This document shows positions 1 to 8,843 of a DNA stretch of 40,801 bases, piece after piece. The translations under genes were made by a program, and so were the position numbers. The stretch's first letter is position 1, and each line of letters starts with the position of its first letter. Source of the stretch: Lachnospiraceae bacterium (lineage in GTDB: Bacteria; Bacillota; Clostridia; Lachnospirales; Lachnospiraceae); contig JAEEIK010000157.1 of assembly GCA_016281335.1 (NCBI GenBank), forward strand, positions 1 to 40,801, written 5' to 3'. The notes under the pieces were generated by a model that had not been told where the DNA came from, did no database searches, and saw only the letters and a list, made by a program, of their open reading frames with translations.

Positions 1-327
1 ATAAGAACCTGCTGCGATATCCACCCTGCCTTCCGCAAGCATCGTGGTAAGTTCTTTCTGGTCGGCGGCATATATGTATTCCATCGTTACGTTCTCGGGC
101 AGTTTGTCGGCCAGCACGTTCAGTACCTCACACTCCCAGCCTGCGTATACGGGATTCCCGCTTTCGTCCGTAGCCCTGAAACAGCTTCTGTCTTCTCCGC
201 AGGCTATGCCTACCGTAAGCACTCCGTCATCAAGTACACTCTGTGCATCCGACTGAGTCTGCGCTTTCCCGCAGCCTGAGAGCAGCACCGCTCCCATTAA
301 CATGATTGTTACGATCTTCTTTTTCAT
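1..327 (-). CDS. extracellular solute-binding lipoprotein, family 3 type (C-terminus off window)
   Basis: The first 109 codons of a secreted binding protein are present; the gene runs off the left edge. It starts with a basic stretch (MKKKIVT), a hydrophobic core and a lipobox LLSGC, so the Cys should be lipidated and anchor the protein outside the membrane. The mature part (DDGVLTVGIAC, then AGWECEVLNVLADKLP and LTTMLAEGRVDIAAGSY) has the layout of ABC-transporter family 3 (amino-acid/polar solute) binding proteins, where the early GxxVGW-like segment and the L..GR.D motif are conserved. An AGGAAGG ribosome site lies just before the ATG. It starts 13 bases after the VirB4 stop on the same strand, so it may be the last visible gene of the T4SS operon, which is an odd partner. 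Ligand cannot be told. Confidence 0.8.
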   Translation of the reverse strand, partial: MKKKIVTIMLMGAVLLSGCGKAQTQSDAQSVLDDGVLTVGIACGEDRSCFRATDESGNPVYAGWECEVLNVLADKLPENVTMEYIYAADQKELTTMLAEGRVDIAAGSY

Positions 328-340
328 TTTTTTCCTTCCT

Positions 341-3085
341 TTACGTCATGGTAAACAGATCTTCTATACCCTTGGCTGCCACAATGTTAACCGTGGTCCT
401 CTCCTGAGGTGAAGTGATCACGAATGCGCGGCCTCTGCCGTTATTGATGATATCCTCCTGCTCACTCTCGTTGATGGCTCCGGCTTTCTCATAGAGCTTA
501 CACAGGTCATCCATATCATTAGGCGCCAGCGGGAAGATAAAGCTGTACTGGCTGGCGTTGATGATAGCCGTTGACTTTCTGGCCAGTTCCTCGGTACCCA
601 CAAAGTCCTTTATGTTCTGTGTAATGACGATCTGCATACCGTTATACTTACGGATACGCTTTGCCAGCTGGAACATGAAGTCAAGGGCTATAGGATACTT
701 GGAATCAATGAATACGTGCGCCTCGTCTATTACGATAACGATCTTGCGCTGCGCATTGTAACGCATGTTGTATTCCCTGTTCTTTATTATCTCGTTATCC
801 AGCCATTTGAGCACCAGAAGCATCTGTGCATTGGCGATGGTGCCGTTCTTATTTGCAAGCAGTGACTGGAAGTTGAATACTATGAAGTTCTCCTGGGTGG
901 AAATGGTGGCTTCACCGTTCCACAGAGCCGAGTTTCTTCCTCCCGTTGCGAACTTGCTCACATGGGTTATTAGCTTGCCGAGCAGTTCTTTTCTGTGTCC
1001 TTCACCGGTGGTCTGATACTCGTCAAGCACTCTCTCATGCAGGTCGTCAAAGGTCGGGAAATCCGAAGGCGAAAGCTTGCTTAAGTCTGTATCGTTATCT
1101 ATATTCCTGTCCAGATATACGTGGGTGGTCACGTTGTTTAAGAGTTCCAGCATCTCCCCGTCCAGTCCCGGAAGTATCTGTCTGTAGAACTCTTCAAGAA
1201 ACTGCAGGTGAGTTGAGAAACTGTTTGCAGCTGCCTCTTCATCACTGCCCTCATCATCTGCAAGACCTGTGATGACATGGAAGGGATTGAGACGTCCCTG
1301 GGTGGCCGTACCCACATCTATGATCTTTCCCTTCATATTGGCTGCCAGTTTCGTATACTCGTTCTCGGGGTCGAGTATGAAGATCTTGCTGTTCTCTGCC
1401 GCCAGCTGTGTAAGTATGGTCTTGGTAGCATAGGATTTACCTGAACCGGACTTACCTATGATGACCGTATTGGAGTTGCCTCTCTCGCTGTCTCTTCTGA
1501 AGAAGTTGATGAATACCGGAACACCGCTGCTCTGGCCCACAAAAAGTCCGTTATTATCACAAAGCGCTTTATACACGTAAGGGAATACAGCCGCCACTGA
1601 AGACGAATGAATTCCTCTCTGGTATTTCTTGAAGAAATCGTAACCTGAAGGCATTGCCGATGCATAAGCCTCAAACTGCTGCATCATGTTATCGGTGACC
1701 TTAAAGCCCTCCTCGGCAAGTTCTCTTCTTATCTGCTTCTTATATCCGAATGCCGAACTCTTAAGTTTCGGCGACCTGCCGGCCTCCACATCGGCCATAT
1801 GTTCCGACAGTTCAAAATCATTGGCCTGAACATAGGTGCTCACATTAAACAGTATCTCGTTCTCACCCTGTAAAAGCCTCAGCACCTCTGCCAGCGTATC
1901 GATGTGTGTGCCGACCTCCATTATCTTGGAAGCCTTGCCGGTGGTGGATTCCTGTTCTCTCAGTTCATCGATCGACTGGTCGATCTGGCGTACCGCCTTG
2001 TATCTCTCGATGGGTGTCATCTTCAACACTACCCTGGTACCGATCTTATTGAAGAAGCCGGCGCCCCAGGCATTGCTGACCACCGTGGGATAATCTCTGA
2101 AGCGGAAATTGTGTGTTATCAGCTCGTCATACTGTACCGTACGCGCCGTAAACTTTATGGTATCAGGGAGTATCCAGTCCATGTACTCCGAAGGTTCAAG
2201 CTTTTCGACCTCTCTCTCATCAAAGGTCATGTTGTACTGATACTTAAGGAATACCGCCAGTTCCTTGCCTTCCAGCTGGTGACATTCCATATTGTTGGTT
2301 GCAAAAGTCTGGATCGCATTTTCTATCTGGTTCTGCAGAAAATCCCTATCCTTATAGCAGAACATCACATAATGATGGGGCTGATATATCTTTTCCTTGT
2401 AATCAAAGGTTTCAAGCTGGGCTATACGGTCATAGATGATACCTACTCTTACTGTCAGTTCTTCCTCATCCAGCAGGCCGTTTAAATAAGCTTCTTTCAG
2501 CTCCGCTATCTTCTTATGCTCATTCTTGATGAAATCATCATAGATAACTGGTCTGTCCACCTTCACAAGATTTATCATCTCATCCAGTGATGCGGTACGA
2601 AGCACTGCGGCAAAGCAGCGGTCTATGATCGAATCCTGTCTGCTCTCGCTGAAGAAGCGGAACTCCACCGAGGGTACGCTCATGACCACGGCGCTGTATG
2701 AGGAACCGTACTCTATGAACTTTCCGTCTATGCCGGTGAAAGGTGTTATATCTTCGACGGAAAAATCTGCTGCCGGGATTATAGCATCCAGCAGGCCTTT
2801 CTTCTTTCCTTCTCCTTCCAGTCTCTTCTTGGTGAAGACTCTCTTCCTGCCAAGGTACTTGAGTGCATAGAAGAGAAAGAGATATCCCTTGTCGTCACCG
2901 AGAGGTATCACCAGTCCTATGGTGATCACGGCTATGATCAGTGACAGCGTTATGTGTCCAGGGATGTTTGCAAGGAACATGGATACTGCCAGCGCCATAC
3001 CTGCGCTTCCTACCAGGACATCGACAACCTCTACGCCTTTAAAGAGTTCAAGCCTGACCTTTGTTCTTTTGGGAATTACCCTCAT
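341..3085 (-). CDS. virB4: VirB4-type T4SS ATPase with N-terminal VirB3/PrgI-like membrane segment
   Basis: This 914-residue protein is the cytoplasmic energising ATPase of a type IV secretion system. Residues about 1-90 are unlike a plain VirB4: a basic start (RVIPKRTKVRLELFKG) followed by two hydrophobic helices, as in the small PrgI/VirB3 proteins of Gram-positive conjugation systems, so VirB3 and VirB4 appear fused. The Walker A motif GKSGSGKS is near residue 545 and Walker B (VIVIDEAHVF) near 783; the later segment VITQNIKDF is also typical of VirB4/TraC/TrsE proteins. The C-terminal half is the RecA-like motor. GGAGG precedes the ATG. It follows the large VirB6-like gene by 40 bases. 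Family assignment is secure; whether the system moves DNA or protein is not shown. Confidence 0.95.
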   Translation of the reverse strand: MRVIPKRTKVRLELFKGVEVVDVLVGSAGMALAVSMFLANIPGHITLSLIIAVITIGLVIPLGDDKGYLFLFYALKYLGRKRVFTKKRLEGEGKKKGLLDAIIPAADFSVEDITPFTGIDGKFIEYGSSYSAVVMSVPSVEFRFFSESRQDSIIDRCFAAVLRTASLDEMINLVKVDRPVIYDDFIKNEHKKIAELKEAYLNGLLDEEELTVRVGIIYDRIAQLETFDYKEKIYQPHHYVMFCYKDRDFLQNQIENAIQTFATNNMECHQLEGKELAVFLKYQYNMTFDEREVEKLEPSEYMDWILPDTIKFTARTVQYDELITHNFRFRDYPTVVSNAWGAGFFNKIGTRVVLKMTPIERYKAVRQIDQSIDELREQESTTGKASKIMEVGTHIDTLAEVLRLLQGENEILFNVSTYVQANDFELSEHMADVEAGRSPKLKSSAFGYKKQIRRELAEEGFKVTDNMMQQFEAYASAMPSGYDFFKKYQRGIHSSSVAAVFPYVYKALCDNNGLFVGQSSGVPVFINFFRRDSERGNSNTVIIGKSGSGKSYATKTILTQLAAENSKIFILDPENEYTKLAANMKGKIIDVGTATQGRLNPFHVITGLADDEGSDEEAAANSFSTHLQFLEEFYRQILPGLDGEMLELLNNVTTHVYLDRNIDNDTDLSKLSPSDFPTFDDLHERVLDEYQTTGEGHRKELLGKLITHVSKFATGGRNSALWNGEATISTQENFIVFNFQSLLANKNGTIANAQMLLVLKWLDNEIIKNREYNMRYNAQRKIVIVIDEAHVFIDSKYPIALDFMFQLAKRIRKYNGMQIVITQNIKDFVGTEELARKSTAIINASQYSFIFPLAPNDMDDLCKLYEKAGAINESEQEDIINNGRGRAFVITSPQERTTVNIVAAKGIEDLFTMT

Positions 3086-3125
3086 CTTTGGATTCCTCCG
3101 TATTTATTTTGTTACTGTATTAGTC

Positions 3126-5840
3126 TCAATCTTTCTTATCGCCCGGTTTTTCCGGCTGCTTAGGCTGGCCGCCTTCAGCTCCCGCTCCCCCGGCCTGATT
3201 CGGTATATCATGCATCTCCGGTTTGTCTCCGAGTGACAGATCAACTACCGGACCGTGTCCCTCTACCGTACGTGGATCGATATTGAACTGAGGCTCCGTA
3301 TGAAGAGGCACTGCACCCTCATCATAAGGACTCCAGGGCTTTCTGGGTTCAGGCATCGGATCTCCGCTGTAAGGACTGTAAGGCCTCTGTTCCATTCCGC
3401 TTGCATTGCTGTGGAAGTTTGCAGGTTCCTCCATGCCCTGGATTGAGAAACTGCTTCCGCTTGAGCTGGAGAACTGCTGCTCCTCCCTGTGCCCGCCTAT
3501 GGTAAACTGTGCTCCTTCGCTGCTCCTGAAATCATTTGAAGGTTTTGCTCCTTCAAAACTCATCTGTGAGCCGTGCGATATCTCAAGTCCGGGTGCCGGC
3601 GCTTCGGGAAGATCATGCTCATATAAGCTCTTTCCGCCGAAGCTCTTCACTCCGGTAAGTTCTCTTTCACCGGTTTCCGAATTCACGCCGAAATGCAGAT
3701 CCGCCACACCGGTATTGATATAGGAATTGTATTCCTTTCCGTCCTTGTCCACATCCCATTTTGCTGCGGTAACGCCGAAAGCTCCAAATTCCTTCCTTGC
3801 ATAGCTGACCTTACCGTCTGCAGTCTCAACTCTCTGGTAACTCATGAAGCCTGCGCTGAGAGTCTCAACCTTGCCGGTCTCCTGATCAAAGGTCCTGCGG
3901 ATATTAAGCGGCGCGAAATTCGAGCAGAACCATCCGCCCTGTTTCCTTCCTGTCTCCTTACCGTTAGCATCCACCGAAATGGTCTCGGCTTTCTTAAACT
4001 GCAGGCCGCTGGAGATCTTCACCTTGGATACCTTGAAGTTTCCGTCTGCATCCTTTGTCATGCGGACAAACGGCATTGACTTCTTAACAAGATTACCGTC
4101 TTTATCATATTTCCTGCCGAAGCCGAATATGTTGGACTTATAGGTACCGTCCTTCTGCATGCCGAACTGGAAGTTCTTACCGAGGTTGAGGCCGATACGT
4201 GTCTTGCCCTTGGCATCCACACCTCTGGTGATAAGTCCGCCGAAGAACTTGCCGGTAACACCGGGCTTCGGTTTCTTGGGATCCGGCTTTGCAGGCGGCT
4301 TATATGTACCCTTCTTGATAGCATCTGCCTTGGCTTTCTTCTGCGCCGAAGCAAGTGCTGCTTTCTTGATATCCTTGGAATCGGTAAGCTTCTTAGGCTC
4401 GGACTTATTGCCGCTGGAGCCGCCTGCTCCCGCTGCTCCGGCCGCGCCGCCCTTACCGTTGAATTTGCCTCCGCCGGCTCCGCCTGCACCGCCTGCGCCT
4501 CCGGCACCGCCGGCTCCGCCCTGCTGCAGTTTCGATAACTGGCTCTGTTTAGACAGTTTTGAACGGACATCGTAAGCATTTTTAAGCTCTTTGCCCCAGG
4601 CGTATGCGCTCTTAAGTCCGCCATAGAAGGCCATATCCTGTGCCCTCTCCATCGAAGCGGAGGTAGAATCCACCAGACCGGTTATCAGCGGTCCTGCGCT
4701 CTTCACTGCGAAAGCTCCGCCCAGAAGGAAAAGTATCTTTATAACGTAATCACACTCGGTGCTCATTCCGAAACTCAGCTTGCCTCCCATGACCGAAGGC
4801 ATTATCAGCAGATATATCTGCATGGCGACCACGGAACCGTATGCCGAGAACAGCTGTCCGACAAACAGATCCTTCCAGGACTTGAATTTCTCGCCGTCAT
4901 CAAGGGGCTGGGAAGCCGCAAAGAAGGGTGCCAGTATGAAAAGTATCAGTAAGTTATACATACGGTTGATGAACTTGAACACACCCGAGCACAGTACGTA
5001 CAGCAGCAGAAGTCCCGCACCGTAACCTACCAGATAATCAATCTTGCTGTACTTGAAATCTTTCTCAACCTGCTCCTGATTGCCGTAATCCACGGTACCG
5101 GGGCCGGTATAATAATACTTCTTTCTCAGCTCATCATCCACGGATGCATCATAGCCTTGTTTAGCATTATATGATTCCGTACTGGCCGCATTAAATGTAG
5201 TCATGACAAAGAGCGCCCTGGCTACCGTAGTGGTCTTGGTACTTCCGGTCTGTGATGTGACAAGAGCCGTGTTGACAGCTGATAATACCACGCTTGAAAG
5301 ACTTATCATCAGCATACATACCAGCGGTATCGCTATAAGTTTTACAAATCCCTGGAAAGTTGCGCGAAGCACCTTGCCGACAGGTCTCTGCTCATCACCA
5401 AGATCTCCCATGGACTTTATCACTGCTACCACTGCAGCTGCTATCAACAGAACAAAGGATATCGCTATCAGTGCCCATGCGGCTTTCTGAACAAAAGGCA
5501 TACCGAAGAATACACCTATTATGTTCTGCTGCTTGCCCTTATACTCTATAGTCGCTATGCCGCCGAATACATTAAAGAGCGATTGGGCGGTATCAATAAG
5601 CCTGAGTAAGCCTACATATATACCATAGAATACGGCAGCAAGTATCTCCAGGATGATCTCCACGAAGCCCTTCAGCACAGGTATGATGAAGTTGATCAGC
5701 AGGGGCTTTAAGATATTATCGAAGACCCATGAAAAGATCGTCTCCAGCACGTCGCTTAAGAACTTCAGTACCGGCTCAATGATCTTTTTGAATATTTTAT
5801 TGAATAGATCGGCTACAAGCCCAAGATATACCTGTTCCAT
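3126..5840 (-). CDS. virB6: VirB6/TrbL-like T4SS membrane protein with large Gly-rich and soluble C-terminal extension
   Basis: A 904-residue polytopic membrane protein. Residues about 1-400 contain the hydrophobic VirB6/TrbL-like core and match the neighbouring 398-residue protein segment by segment (AISFVL..., KSMGD..., RP...VLR, APFFAASQPLDDGEKFKSWKD). VirB6 proteins form the inner-membrane channel of T4SSs. Around residue 445 a Gly-Gly-Ala repeat makes a flexible linker, followed by a Lys/Pro-rich stretch and a hydrophilic region of about 400 residues rich in beta-like NxxTG/DxDGK segments, ending in a Pro/Gly-rich acidic tail. This extension is absent from the paralogue and from usual VirB6 proteins. 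The Shine-Dalgarno site is weak (GTAGGA). The VirB4 gene follows 40 bases downstream. I do not recognise the extension; it may dock substrates or reach into the envelope. Confidence 0.85.
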   Translation of the reverse strand: MEQVYLGLVADLFNKIFKKIIEPVLKFLSDVLETIFSWVFDNILKPLLINFIIPVLKGFVEIILEILAAVFYGIYVGLLRLIDTAQSLFNVFGGIATIEYKGKQQNIIGVFFGMPFVQKAAWALIAISFVLLIAAAVVAVIKSMGDLGDEQRPVGKVLRATFQGFVKLIAIPLVCMLMISLSSVVLSAVNTALVTSQTGSTKTTTVARALFVMTTFNAASTESYNAKQGYDASVDDELRKKYYYTGPGTVDYGNQEQVEKDFKYSKIDYLVGYGAGLLLLYVLCSGVFKFINRMYNLLILFILAPFFAASQPLDDGEKFKSWKDLFVGQLFSAYGSVVAMQIYLLIMPSVMGGKLSFGMSTECDYVIKILFLLGGAFAVKSAGPLITGLVDSTSASMERAQDMAFYGGLKSAYAWGKELKNAYDVRSKLSKQSQLSKLQQGGAGGAGGAGGAGGAGGGKFNGKGGAAGAAGAGGSSGNKSEPKKLTDSKDIKKAALASAQKKAKADAIKKGTYKPPAKPDPKKPKPGVTGKFFGGLITRGVDAKGKTRIGLNLGKNFQFGMQKDGTYKSNIFGFGRKYDKDGNLVKKSMPFVRMTKDADGNFKVSKVKISSGLQFKKAETISVDANGKETGRKQGGWFCSNFAPLNIRRTFDQETGKVETLSAGFMSYQRVETADGKVSYARKEFGAFGVTAAKWDVDKDGKEYNSYINTGVADLHFGVNSETGERELTGVKSFGGKSLYEHDLPEAPAPGLEISHGSQMSFEGAKPSNDFRSSEGAQFTIGGHREEQQFSSSSGSSFSIQGMEEPANFHSNASGMEQRPYSPYSGDPMPEPRKPWSPYDEGAVPLHTEPQFNIDPRTVEGHGPVVDLSLGDKPEMHDIPNQAGGAGAEGGQPKQPEKPGDKKD

Positions 5841-5855
5841 AGTCCTACGCTTTCT

Positions 5856-7052
5856 TTACTTCTTCTCCTCGTCCTTCTTGTCTTCCTTCTTTTCCTTCTT
5901 CTGTGAAGGGTTGCGTAAAGCCTGACGCACGCGTTGCCCAACGCCTCCGAGTATATTGTTCATCAGGAAGCTGTTAGCATCCAGCTGTTCCCCGAGGGAC
6001 GGGTTATACAGCTTGACCAGCATATTCCTGCTGGTATAGATCGCAAAGGATCCTCCCAGTACCAGTAAGAGTTTCATCAGCATCGGCTGCACTTCCGGCG
6101 GGAATTTCATATCCGAACTCATAAGTACCGGCAGCGTGGCCATATATAGTCGCATCGCGACGATAGGCGAAAAAGCGCTGATCATGAAGGCCACAAAGGA
6201 ATCTTTCCACTGCTTGAAGCTCTTGCCTCCGTCCAGCGGCATCCAGGCCGCAAAGATCGGGCTTATCACATAGAGTATCAGCAGCATGAAGAGTCTCTGT
6301 ATGAACTGTACGATGGTCGTAACCATTATTACCATAAGGAACAGGGTCACGATTATCGCTATCAGGAAATCAAATTTCTTATAATTGAAATAGTTCTGTA
6401 CCTCTTTTATCTGCTGGAAATTCCTGCCATGACTGAACATCTCGTAACCGGACTTCTTCCATTCTGACTGTGCTATGGTATAGAAGATCGTATCTCCGAG
6501 GGTAGCATCGGAACCACCCAGAGAAAGCGCTGTATGTATCTGAACCAGTATCTCGGTTACCATCCTTACTGCAAACAGGCAGGCAAAGGGTATCAGCATA
6601 AAGGTGATAGCAGTCTTTAAAGCTTCCCTGAGCACCGTACTGATGGGTCTCTTGTTCTCACCTATGGAATCGCCCATGGACTGTACCACTGCAATACCTG
6701 TAGTCAATACTGCCAGCACAAAGGATATGGCGGTTATCATAAGCATCGCCCTCTGTATCGCAGGCAGGGTAAAGAGATATTCCAATATGGTCTGATTATT
6801 GTCCACATTGTCTACCATGACCTTGGTATATCCCGAGAAGATATTGAATATGTCTTCCAGGAAATTCACCAGCTTAAGCAAAGCTACCCAGGCCTTCAGG
6901 AGAAGCTCGCCAAAAAGGTCACCAAGCAGATCGCCTATCATGTAGAACACGATATTGAACACATCTTTGAGCACCGGAACGAAGATCTCATTAAAGACCC
7001 ACTGCAGTACTTTTTGTATTCCGTCAAGGATTCCTAGACTTACGGGTACCAC
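5856..7052 (-). CDS. virB6: VirB6/TrbL-like T4SS membrane protein
   Basis: A 398-residue protein with an amphipathic N-terminal region and about five to six membrane helices, related to the CD1112-type VirB6/TrbL proteins of clostridial conjugative elements. It is a clear paralogue of the N-terminal part of the next gene: the two share SMGD...RPI/V-S/G-x-VLR and P.FAA..PLD.G..FK.WKD. The C-terminus is strongly charged (repeated KK/EE) and likely cytoplasmic. The start is GTG, 3 bases after the stop of the surface-protein gene, with a GGTGAGGT ribosome site inside that gene's end. The next gene starts 15 bases after its stop. Two different VirB6 proteins may form a mixed channel; that is inference. 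Confidence 0.88.
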   Translation of the reverse strand: MVPVSLGILDGIQKVLQWVFNEIFVPVLKDVFNIVFYMIGDLLGDLFGELLLKAWVALLKLVNFLEDIFNIFSGYTKVMVDNVDNNQTILEYLFTLPAIQRAMLMITAISFVLAVLTTGIAVVQSMGDSIGENKRPISTVLREALKTAITFMLIPFACLFAVRMVTEILVQIHTALSLGGSDATLGDTIFYTIAQSEWKKSGYEMFSHGRNFQQIKEVQNYFNYKKFDFLIAIIVTLFLMVIMVTTIVQFIQRLFMLLILYVISPIFAAWMPLDGGKSFKQWKDSFVAFMISAFSPIVAMRLYMATLPVLMSSDMKFPPEVQPMLMKLLLVLGGSFAIYTSRNMLVKLYNPSLGEQLDANSFLMNNILGGVGQRVRQALRNPSQKKEKKEDKKDEEKK

Positions 7053-7055
7053 GAT

Positions 7056-8837
7056 TTACCTCACCTTCACCTTTGAATTAATGTATCTCATGTATGAAAT
7101 AATACCGGCTATAGCTCCTATCACAAGAATGATCGCCACTATTGCCCCCTTATTGAAACCGTATTTGACCTTAAACTGACTCCTGCCCTTGTTGCCCGCA
7201 TTATCATATGCAAACACTTCGTAATCACCGGGCTGCTTGATCTGAGTCTGGATATTTCCGCTGGAGATCAGTTTTCCGTCCTTATATATCACTGTCTCTT
7301 TCACATCCTTGGATTTGAAGAGAAGCTGTGCTTTGTTCTTTTCGGTACTTACATAGAATCTGGGCCTTATCCTGTCTAAGAGGAAATCGGTATCGATAGT
7401 CCTGTCACCGTTACTGATGGTTATGGTATATCTGCCGTCTTCCCTTAAGAGCGCTGCATCCTTGCCCACTCTCTTGATGGAGTCCGCCTCCAGTCCGTCC
7501 ACCATGATCTGGGTAATGGTAAAGCCTTCAGGCGCACGATATACGGAAAGGTCATTGACTGCCTGTCCTATTATCCTGAAAGAGAAGGTCGGGGTCTCGC
7601 TCTGATAAGCATCATAATACACAACATCCTCTGCCACCGGGATCACGGTATAGCTGCCTACTTCACTGATCTTCTGCTCGGGATCGAATTCGAAGGGTTC
7701 TCCGTCCTTGTAGATCGTAAAATCCAGATCATCACTGGTGCGCAGCGTCACTTCTCTCTTGGTGATCATACCGTTGGGTACATCCGTATAAAAGCTCATG
7801 CTGTTGCGCAGTGTATTCTTATAATATCCGGAAGTATAGTCATATACGCTGGCGAGACCTGTACGTCTGTTTATTCCCTCAGTGGTATATAAACCATCGG
7901 TTCCCATATCCTGAGCCAGTTCTTCAATGGCGCTCTGGTTGATGCTGCCGTCTTCATTCATGATGTCGGCTATGCTTTCATCCACATCATTATCTTCATC
8001 CAGGGCTTCCTGCAATGCTGCTATCTCTTCGGGAGTAAGACCTTCGTCCTCAAATTCCTCATCAGGAGGTGTGAGCAGTTCCTGTTCTTCAGGCTGCTGA
8101 GGTTCTGCCGGTTCCAGCAGCCCCGGCTCCTCATCTATGTCATAGGGGAGTCCGTTTGATGTATTGTCTTCTGCCGTATTATCTCCTGATACCTTGTCTG
8201 CTATACGGAAACGATATACTGCTGTATAAATGTATATGGTATCGACCACGGTTTCCGTTGCGGTCAGTGTAAATACGTAAGTTCCTTTTTCCGTGATAGC
8301 TTTACCGCTCTGAGCCGTATAGGGAACACCGTCCTTTTCGCAGGTAAAGAAGATATTTGCCGGCATCTCAAGAGTAACTGCTTTTGAAGTTATGGCTCCG
8401 TTGCCCACATTGCTGTAGAAGAAGAACTTTCCGTTTATGCTCAGCTCATAAGTATCGTAATCCGAATGATACTGCTCGCTTAAACTTCCTTCAGTGGTAA
8501 CCGTCTTCATTCCGGTGGTCGGATCCACACCGGTGGATACCTTATTTGTATGCTGTTCAGGCGTGCTCACGGACTGGCTGTCAAGCCCTGTCTGCGACTC
8601 CGTTGACTGGGTCGTAAAGCCCGAATTCTGAACCTGATCCCGTATATCATTGCTGCCGACAAAATCTCCCAGTCTTCTCAGATCGGCAAAGGGATCATCA
8701 TCATCATCATTACCCCGGCCGTCTTCGGAAGCGTATACCTTATTCATGCCTGCTCCGACCGGTGCCATTACCAGTGAAGCGGAAAGGATCGTTCCCGTCA
8801 GGACCTTTAATACTCTTTTTAACAGCTCAGCTTTCAT
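7056..8837 (-). CDS. secreted, membrane-anchored surface protein with tandem Ig-like domains, T4SS-associated
   Basis: A 593-residue protein with a signal peptide (basic MKAELLKRVLK, hydrophobic core, probable cleavage at VYASE near residue 37), a very acidic Asp run, a long extracellular region, and one C-terminal membrane helix (AIVAIILVIGAIAGIISYM) followed by a short basic tail. The outside part repeats one fold at least twice: SINGKFFFYSNVGNGAITSK near residue 135 and NSMSFYTDVPNGMITKREV near 345 both continue into TLE/TLR, a predicted strand, YKDGEPF/EKDGVPY and a G-T/S-Y-V/T segment. A third Ig-like unit (VIYKDGKLISSG, YDNAGNKG) precedes the membrane helix. An acidic Pro/Glu spacer separates units 1 and 2. 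Topology resembles the DUF4366-type proteins encoded beside Gram-positive T4SSs, but I do not recognise the family. It could contact the cell wall or a target cell. Confidence 0.75.
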   Translation of the reverse strand: MKAELLKRVLKVLTGTILSASLVMAPVGAGMNKVYASEDGRGNDDDDDPFADLRRLGDFVGSNDIRDQVQNSGFTTQSTESQTGLDSQSVSTPEQHTNKVSTGVDPTTGMKTVTTEGSLSEQYHSDYDTYELSINGKFFFYSNVGNGAITSKAVTLEMPANIFFTCEKDGVPYTAQSGKAITEKGTYVFTLTATETVVDTIYIYTAVYRFRIADKVSGDNTAEDNTSNGLPYDIDEEPGLLEPAEPQQPEEQELLTPPDEEFEDEGLTPEEIAALQEALDEDNDVDESIADIMNEDGSINQSAIEELAQDMGTDGLYTTEGINRRTGLASVYDYTSGYYKNTLRNSMSFYTDVPNGMITKREVTLRTSDDLDFTIYKDGEPFEFDPEQKISEVGSYTVIPVAEDVVYYDAYQSETPTFSFRIIGQAVNDLSVYRAPEGFTITQIMVDGLEADSIKRVGKDAALLREDGRYTITISNGDRTIDTDFLLDRIRPRFYVSTEKNKAQLLFKSKDVKETVIYKDGKLISSGNIQTQIKQPGDYEVFAYDNAGNKGRSQFKVKYGFNKGAIVAIILVIGAIAGIISYMRYINSKVKVR

Positions 8838-8843
8838 CTTTGA

